Positions 58,068 to 64,000 of a stretch of 64,000 nt of DNA are shown here, piece after piece; position 1 is the first letter of the stretch, and each line of letters starts with the position of its first letter. The stretch is from positions 17,422,001 to 17,486,000 of the forward strand of contig NC_057764.1 of NCBI RefSeq assembly GCF_010389155.1. Direction: 5' to 3'. A model generated the notes under the pieces. That model was not told the origin of the DNA. It did no database searches and saw nothing but the letters and a program-made list of their open reading frames with translations. The DNA is from Erigeron canadensis (lineage: Eukaryota; Streptophyta; Magnoliopsida; Asterales; Asteraceae). A program made the position numbers and the translations under genes.

Positions 58068-58740
58068 TGTAGATGCAGATTCGTTGTGACAATCGCAACA
58101 TAGATTTGATTATTGTTTATGTTTCTAGGAACTTGTTTGTAATCATTTAAATAAGAACTTGTGTTGATATTTAATGATTATGTTTGAACTTCAATATTAT
58201 ATCTGTTTATGTGTTTGTGTGTTATATATTGTTTTGCAGGTACAAGAACATAGAATCAAGGTTTATAAGTGTCATAGAACACTTAAACGGTGATTGGATG
58301 TTATGTACGAGTCAAACAAAGTCAAACAAAGAACTAAAGGTCGTCCCTCGTGCTGACATCATCAGCATGTAGGATGAACCTCGTGCTGACGTCAGCACGA
58401 GGCAGAACGATTAGTTATTGTTCGGGCCTAATTACGCAATTAAGGCCTAAGCCCACACGAACCCAATATCAATTAGTATAAATACAAGACCTAATCTACG
58501 AAATTAGGTTAATAATTTACGAATTCTTGAGAGTTATTCACGAATTAACGATCTAAGGTTCTTTGTTCCTTCGTGTGATCTCCTACATGAACCACAAGCC
58601 TTGTGCATCTCCTTGGGTTGGTTAATTGATCATTAATCAAAGAAAGGCAATAGTAATCTAGTTATCTCAAGAGGATTCCGCACTCTTGACATAACGAATC
58701 ACGTCTTATTACGATCCACGCAACAATGGGGCACCTTACA
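58068..58740 (+). repeat. Element D 3' LTR
   Basis: 673 bp, TGTAGATGCAG to GCACCTTACA, TATAAATA at 58477-58484. It is ten bases longer than the 5' LTR because GTCAAACAAA is duplicated in tandem (58311-58330). The first TGACGTCA is mutated to TGACATCA, while the 24-bp palindrome is intact at 58379-58402. Confidence 0.97.
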
Positions 58741-58744
58741 ACTT

Positions 58745-59329
58745 CCTATCAAATGGGAAGGATTCATCACATTTATCCAACAAAATCCCGAATTCAGTAC
58801 ATGGACTCTGGAACAGATAATTCGAAAGCTGAGAAGCCAAGATATGAAAAGAAAATCAAAGGAAGCAGGCAGCAAGCGTCCTGAACTTTATCATAGCAAG
58901 GCAAGCATTCCTTCCTCAAGATCTTCAAGTGGAGGGATTACAGCCTTCTACAGTGGAGATGATGAGAAAATGAAGAGGACGATGGATTCTGACAACAACT
59001 TGTATGTAAGCTCTTCGGAATCAGCGATTGTTGTGCATAATGGTAATCAGAATAGTAGTTCTCTAAGTTTGGGTTTAACAGGTATGCCGATTAGCATAAG
59101 ATCTGCTGAGGGACATCTGGGCATGCTCACTTCTTTTGTGTCGGCTCGTGAAAAGCTAATCGGAAGAAAACTGACTAATCCTGAACTGCTTAGGGAGGAC
59201 TACAAGCAAGTTGATCCAGATGATCTGGAAGAAATGGACCTGAATTGGCAATTAACTATGTTAACATTGAGAATTCAGCGTGTCACAGATAGAACCAGAA
59301 GGAAGGTTATGAATGGTAAAGTAGGGTGA
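58745..59329 (+). pseudogene. Element C gag, 3' part
   Basis: In phase with the gag segment cut at 21287. The motifs IIRKLRSQDMKR, PISIRSAEGHLGMLTSF and EEMDLNWQLTMLTLR match the end of D's capsid region. The frame stops at 59329, exactly where the zinc knuckle should begin. The next bases still encode a decayed CCHC box in a shifted frame (about 59331-59375), with stop codons and with Ser in place of one Cys. Confidence 0.88.
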
Positions 59330-59811
59330 AGTGTTTTTAGAGTGATGGTTTTGGACACTGTGGTATAGAGTGTTAGAGGCCAAGACGGGACAACAATTCA
59401 GCTACAGGCCGTCAAAACTTCAATCAAGTGGTTCTATAGTGAGTCAGAATTCCGGACATCAATATACTAATACTGGGAATAGAAGCTCAGAAGAATTAAA
59501 CAACTCGAGATCTTTAGTTGTTCAATCTGATGGTACTTATAATTGGGGTACAACTAGTACCGATGATTAGAATCATGCATTCATGGCAGAAGTTCAAGAC
59601 CTTGATGAAGAAATGAACGATCTTGCTGATAATTCATTTGATCATATGGTATGTGCCAATGTTCATGGTAGTGTTCATCAGAGGGTAAAAGAGGAATCTG
59701 AATCATCAAAACCAGTAAGAGCGGAAAAAGAAGATGTTGCTAAAGCTGAGGCAAGCTTCATGGCACATCTTGAAGTTCTTGAACAAAAGGAATCACTAAG
59801 GAGAACTACAT
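59330..59811 (+). pseudogene. Element C gag remnant after the zinc knuckle
   Basis: Two short open pieces, 59370-59570 (ends in TAG) and 59583 onwards. They hold GTYNWGTTSTDD and FMAEVQDLDEEMNDL, similar in position to D's TYQWDTQSDDTSNHV and YMVELYDEVA. The frame then runs directly into a protease motif, so most of the gag tail is missing compared with D. Confidence 0.7.
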
Positions 59812-60290
59812 GGTTATGGTTTCTCGATAGTGGATGTTCAAGACATATAATTGGTGACAAGAGGTTATTAACAGAATTTAAGATTGTTAAAGTATCATGT
59901 CATCTTTGCAGGTCCCAAGGGCAAAAGTATTCCTGGTATTGGAAAAGTCGTCAATGGGAAATCTATAATGGAAATTAATCGACCCAAAGCCGGTAAGGCT
60001 ATGGCTCCTTTGAAAAATTAACGGTTTTGTGAATGTGTAGGAGCTGCTAAGGAAGATCGCAGGTTTATGGTTTGTCGTTAGCAGAAGCTCCAGGCACATT
60101 ATGGAAGACAAAGGTCTAGTGACAGAGTTTACTCCTGTCAAAGGATCATATGTCTGTTTTGTGGATTCCAAAGGCGGAAAAATCTTCGGTGTTGGAAAAG
60201 TTGTAACAAGAAGTATTTTAACTGACCGTGTTAATTTTGTTGAAAAACAAGATCAAGACTCTGTACCAGGTGTACGGATGTCATAGAAGG
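59812..60290 (+). pseudogene. Element C: two protease-like segments in tandem
   Basis: The first segment (59812-59900) reads LWFLDSGCSRHIIGDK, with catalytic Asp-Ser-Gly intact, and frameshifts near 59910. A gag-end-like KAMAPLKN with TAA at 60019-60021 follows, then TGTGTAG/G at 60034-60040. The second segment starts near 60065 (LWFVVSRSSRHIMEDK, catalytic Asp replaced by Val) and continues KGSYVCFVDSKGGKIFGVGKV to 60285. The order protease, gag end, protease suggests a duplication or recombination inside C. Confidence 0.7.
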
Positions 60291-60424
60291 ACTTTGGAAA
60301 AGGAAAAAGTCTATCTTATACATTATAGACTGAAGGGAGGTGATCGGGTTTTTACCGAGAGAGAATTTTCAAAAGACTGTTTTCTTCGGGTTTTGATTGA
60401 AAAAGTGTGGAGTGTTGAGGTTAG

Positions 60425-60604
60425 CATGGAAGATACAATCGTGATTATCCAAGTGTTATACCTCTCTTGTTAACTCCTGAACAAGAAGAGATATGCAGAT
60501 CTCATGAACAAACTGTGAAGGACTTTGAAGATCGGTTAGATGGACGAAAGAGAAAACTCTGTGAAACTGATGATCATTTCTTCAAGAAAACATGTTCTAA
60601 TTAG
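60425..60604 (+). pseudogene. Unidentified ORF tail at the right end of element C
   Basis: A 59-codon open stretch ending in TAG at 60602-60604, including IPLLTPEQEEICRSHEQTV and DGRKRKLCETDDHFFKK. Its position near the right end of the remaining C sequence would fit the C-terminus of a downstream ORF, with integrase and RT lost in between. I do not recognise it, and it has no clear match to B's or D's ORF3 ends. Confidence 0.4.
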
Positions 60605-60650
60605 TCTTATCATTTGTTATGTTTTCTAAAGTTTGTTATAGTTTATTTAC

Positions 60651-60984
60651 TGTAATTAACACGATTTCATCTCCGAATTCACAGATTCAATGTTGGATTT
60701 GTGTGTGTGTGTTCTTGGTGTTTTAGTGTGTGTTTCTAGAGAGAGAGAGAGAGAGGGGGGGGGAAAGAGTGGTATTAAGTGTGTGTAAAATTACAGGAAT
60801 GAAATGGAATGGGGAAAAGGCTTATGATTTCTAAGGTGTTGAGGGGTATTTATAGTCTAACTATACAATTATCCTAATTATCACATCTACTCCCTCAACC
60901 TTAGAAATCATTTCACTATGACTTAACAACAAGTAAGTCCACTAAATTAAATTACAATTTATCACTATTTTTGGATTTCTAACA
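60651..60984 (-). repeat. Element H 3' LTR
   Basis: 334 bp, clearly diverged from the LTRs of F and G but colinear with them. The minus strand has GACTATAAATA upstream of CCCCTCAA. A GA microsatellite and G run lie at 60738-60762. Confidence 0.88.
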
Positions 60985-62364
60985 TTCTCCCCCTTAGTGA
61001 TATATTGTAATGAATGAAGTACGTGTTAATCTTGTCTTGTAGGAATAGATTTAATGAGCCCATTGGTGAAGACAATTGGTTTGTTGAAATAAGTATGTGG
61101 AGAACTTGATTCAATCTTGGCCTTGGACCTCTTGAAGTTAAGTCATGAAGAGATTCTCAATGTTCTTTTTGAACAGAGAATAAGTGTGTGTTCTTTTTTG
61201 ATACTTTGAAGATTGTTGAACCATAAATCAGAGTTGTCTTTTGAGATGCGGAAGGTATAAACTTGGCTTTGATTCTTCAATCTTCGAATCTTGAGTGAAA
61301 TTCATCTTCTTAGAATGAAGTATCATGAACTTGTACTCTCCCCCTTGATGTATGCATTGGAGCTTCTCGATCAAGTGTTATTGTATGACTTTGAAAATCT
61401 TGAATGAAATATGTTGATGAAGACTCTTTTGAAGTTTTACCTCTTTGTCTTGAGTCTTCCAATTAATCTTTCAACTTTTTGTAGCTTTGATCTTTGTCAC
61501 ATTAACTTGAACACTTTGGAGAGTAAACATTTGAATGAAGTTTGAATAAATCTCTTATGAAGTGATCATGCTCCCTCTCAATCCATGAGTGTAAACATTT
61601 TGGAGCATCTTTGAACATTTGTTCCATCTTGAGATAATATCATTTCATCTTTGCTCTCATTCTTATCTTTGTAATCAATGTAGATTTCCTCCTTTTTCAA
61701 AATCAAGAACTCAAACAACTAAAATCAAGTGAAAATCTGAGCTTAATTAACTGAAATGTTTTGAAAATCTTTGACAAGTTAATCTGAAGAAACTAGATTT
61801 AAAATTTTCATTCCAATTCACTCTAATTATTTTCTCTCAACTCCATCTTCAACCTCCATACACCCAATCAATACAACCTTTTCATACTAACTCCATGAAT
61901 GCACAAATCAAGCTCAAAATTTTCTTTCTCAATCAATCATAATCTTTTTTTTCTCCCCTCTTAATGACAAAGTTGGGAACCAATGTCATTATGCAAACAT
62001 TGATTGATAAAATGCGATAAAAAAATATCACAAGTGAAAACTAGATTTTCATGCAGAAATATCAAACATCAAAAACATCAACCCAAACCATTAGCCCAAC
62101 CCAAAGAATCCTAAGGGTAACTAAAATGTAAGGTTGAAGTTGTTGATACAAACGTTATAGAGTGGTGTTGGTGGTTTTTGTGTTTGTGAGACGAGAAATG
62201 AAAACCGGATAAGAATGATCCGTTAACATGTTCAAAAATCAAAAAGATTAATGAAATGACCGATATACATGTGTTACATTTTTCAGATTTTCTATGTATC
62301 ATTGAGACATGCACAAAGCAATGTTCTACATAGTTCGGTCTGCAGCTTTTCAACCACGAGATTG
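60985..62364 (-). other. Element H 3' region
   Basis: No gene. Homologous in reverse to the 3' part of F (about 45240-46400) and also holding purine tracts on the minus strand (CTCTCCCCCTTG at 61336-61347, next to GTACTCTCCCCC). Interrupted by G at 62364. Confidence 0.7.
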
Positions 62365-62696
62365 TGTTAGAAATCCAAAAATAGTGATACATTGTAATTT
62401 AAGTTATGGACATACTTGTTGTTAAGTCATGAGTTGATGATTTCTAAGGTTGAGGGGTAATAGTGTTAATTAGCAGAGTTGGATAGTTTAGACTATACAT
62501 AGCCCTCAATTCCTTAGAAATCATGACTTTTGCATAACATAAGCATAACTCTTGACATAATTTCCATTATTATTACACCTGAATAACACACTCTTGATAA
62601 CAATTCTCTCTCAACACACACACAAACACCAAGAACACACACTAACCAAACACCATTGTTTATGTGAATTCGGTTGATAAAATCGTGTTGATTACA
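62365..62696 (+). repeat. Element G 5' LTR
   Basis: 332 bp, TGTTAGAAATCC to GTTGATTACA. The TATA box of F (CTATAAATAA) is CTATACATAG here, so promoter strength may be reduced. Confidence 0.95.
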
Positions 62697-63923
62697 TTTG
62701 GTATCAGAGCAAACATCGTTTTGATCTCGATCCATAACTGAATTCAATCACATTTCATCAAAAATCACCTTTAATTCTGTTTTTTTTCTGTTTCTGTTCG
62801 TCATTTTGTTTTTATTGAAAATCCAAAAATTAACCTCTCAAATCACATAAAATCACAAGTGTTTGTTCATCATTCGATTCCTCATAGTTAATAACATAAT
62901 CCTATCAAGTTTCGTGTTCTAATTCGATCTGGATCAAAAGTCCAGATTTTGAGTTTTTGGCGCTAAAATTTGGGATTTGATTCTGTTGTGTTATAAGCTA
63001 AATTTTGTTAATCGGATCATTGCTGAGGTGAAAACAAACTGTTTGCAAGTGGTTTAATGTTCCAATTCTCAGAAAATCAAAAGATATTAAAGTTTTAAAT
63101 ATCGTCAATGGAGTTGTTCAAGTTCAGAGGTTGAAGACGACTGTGTAAAGCTAGAACGATCTTAAATAGATCGTTTCAGTTTTTCTTTCCTTCATACTTT
63201 CATATAAGTGTTGTGGATTGTCAAACGATTCAAATTTTGATCGTTTTGAGAAGTGTGGTTGTGTTGTGAAGAACTGATTCTGGCTAACTGATCCTTTGGA
63301 TTGGTTTTGGTCACTTCAATTCTTGAAAAATACACAAGTTATTGAGAAATTCTGAAGAGAAACCAAAACGATCTCTTTTAGATCGTTTCAGTTTTCCTAG
63401 AAAGAAGAACGATCTCTTTTAGGTCGTTTCAAATTTCACTTGAATTTTCTCTAGTTTAAAGTAATGCCTGGAGAGTTGTGTTTGGAAATCAAACTACTTT
63501 TGGGTAACTGATCTTCGTGATTGGTTTTGCTTAATTCATTTTATTCCATTTCATACCAAAACTCTGCCCAAATCATTTCAGAATACTTAGAATTTTTCCT
63601 TCTTCTGAAAATCGTTTTAAGATTAGACCGTTTCATTCCTATCTCAAAACAGATCGTTTCATTGTAATTCAAATTCAGATCGTTTCTTTCTTCATTCAAT
63701 TCAGATCGTTTTATTTTAATTCCAATTCAGATCGTTTCATTCTTACTTCAAATCAAATCGTTTCATTTTCATTTCAATTCAGATCGTTTCATTCTTACTT
63801 CAAATCAAATCGTTTCATTTTCATTTCAATTCAGATCATTTCATTTCATTCCAAAATTAGATCGTTTCAGAGTTTCCCAATTTCTTCAAAATCAATTCAA
63901 TTCTCAACACAAATCAATTTCAA
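62697..63923 (+). other. Element G primer-binding site and leader
   Basis: TGGTATCAGAGC at 62699-62710, then a leader colinear with F's. AGATCGTTTCATT-type words recur from 63165 to 63870. Within them a segment of about 55 bp (CAGATCGTTTCATTCTTAC onward) is tandemly duplicated near 63728-63840. Confidence 0.85.
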
Positions 63924-64000
63924 ATGACTACTCGTGAAGCATTATCTCTGGGTACTGATACAAGACCACCAGTTCTTTATCGTGGTAATTATGTACTTTG
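63924..64000 (+). CDS. Element G gag, first 25 codons
   Basis: Begins MTTREALSLGTDTRPP, cut by the window edge. The reading frame is open and keeps the GGG that F has reduced to GG, showing that F suffered a one-base deletion. Confidence 0.85.
   Translation, partial: MTTREALSLGTDTRPPVLYRGNYVL

Larger units (their letters stand above)
21288..58740 (+). mobile_element. Element D: Ty1/copia element with ORF3, split by E and F
   Basis: Complete LTRs (21288-21950 and 58068-58740) are flanked by the perfect target duplication ACTTC (21283-21287 and 58741-58745). The internal order is leader, gag (22388-22632, 33004-34955 and 46732-47808), protease-integrase-RT-RNase H (47832-51211), a conserved noncoding block, ORF3 (54047-58006), and a polypurine tract. 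Gypsy element E and copia element F interrupt gag, each with its own duplication. The LTRs differ by about 19 substitutions plus a 10-bp duplication by eye (about 2.9%). Frames are broken by several stops and frameshifts. Confidence 0.95.
9026..60650 (+). mobile_element. Element C: Ty1/copia host element split by B and D
   Basis: The pieces are the 5' LTR (about 9026-9575), leader (9576-9979 and 20659-20695), gag 5' part (20696-21287), gag 3' part (58745-59329) and two protease-like stretches (59812-60290). An unidentified C-terminal ORF tail ends at 60604, and the right limit is where minus-strand element H begins (60651). Element B interrupts the leader and element D interrupts gag. Both insertions have perfect 5-bp target duplications, and the gag frame continues exactly across D. 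Integrase, RT and RNase H are not found and appear to be deleted between about 60290 and 60425. Confidence 0.85.
60651..62364 (-). mobile_element. Element H: F-related copia element, 3' end only, minus strand
   Basis: An LTR (60651-60984) reads on the minus strand from TGTTAGAAATCC to GTTAATTACA. Next to it is the reversed polypurine tract (TTCTCCCCCTTAG), followed by 1.4 kb homologous in reverse to F's 3' region. For example, the stretch at 62280-62350 matches F near 45240-45320. It is cut at 62364 by G and its remainder lies outside the window. The left neighbour is C (possible duplication TTTAC at 60646-60650, other copy not visible). Confidence 0.85.
62365..64000 (+). mobile_element. Element G: F-family copia element, 5' end, runs off window
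   Basis: LTR 62365-62696, primer-binding site 62699-62710, leader, and gag start at 63924. It is very similar to F over its whole visible length. It is inserted in H, a member of a related family in opposite orientation. The 5 bp before it are GATTG; the other end is outside the window. Confidence 0.93.

Overview
The window is plant nuclear DNA made almost entirely of LTR retrotransposons inserted into one another. I see no host gene, tRNA or rRNA gene. Plant origin is shown by Ty1/copia elements with a tRNA-iMet primer-binding site (TGGTATCAGAGC), a Ty3/gypsy element with a chromovirus-type integrase tail, TATAAATA promoters in LTRs, and heavy decay by point stops and small indels. A composite (Asteraceae-like) eudicot is my guess from the style of the extra ORFs; the sequence does not prove it.

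Layout. Element A (copia, minus strand, about 2200-9025) is the oldest host. It has gag and RT-RNase H, but PR and INT are deleted, and its 5' end carries a head-to-head inverted duplication. Element C (copia, plus, 9026 to about 60650) sits in A's LTR remnant. C is split by B (9980-20653, TSD TTTAT) and by D (21288-58740, TSD ACTTC). D is in turn split by gypsy element E (22633-32998, TSD TATAC) and by copia element F (34961-46726, TSD AAGTT). The remains of C end where H, an F-related element on the minus strand, begins (60651). H is cut by G, an F-family copy on the plus strand (62365 to the window edge). All four complete elements have matching 5-bp target duplications, so the order of insertion can be read directly.

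Coding logic. The copia elements B, D and F carry a long gag ending in a WVxK/R-type tail and a stop codon. A TGCAG/G acceptor-like site follows 13-23 nt later, and then protease, integrase and (D, F) RT-RNase H in the -1 frame. B has no RT or RNase H at all and must rely on an enzyme supplied in trans. B and D both encode a very long extra protein after the pol position (ORF3, about 1200 residues). Their N-terminal halves look homologous, and neither shows a signal peptide or membrane segment. ORF3 is preceded in both by its own TATA box, and in D also by TGACGTCA palindromes like those of the LTR and by intron-like stretches. I regard this ORF3 module and its expression signals as the most interesting content of the window.

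None of the elements is intact. B, F and E are closest to it: E has a 1003-codon open pol, and F has an open RT-RNase H. LTR divergence counted by eye is about 1.4% for B, 2.5% for F and 2.9% for D, which agrees with the nesting.
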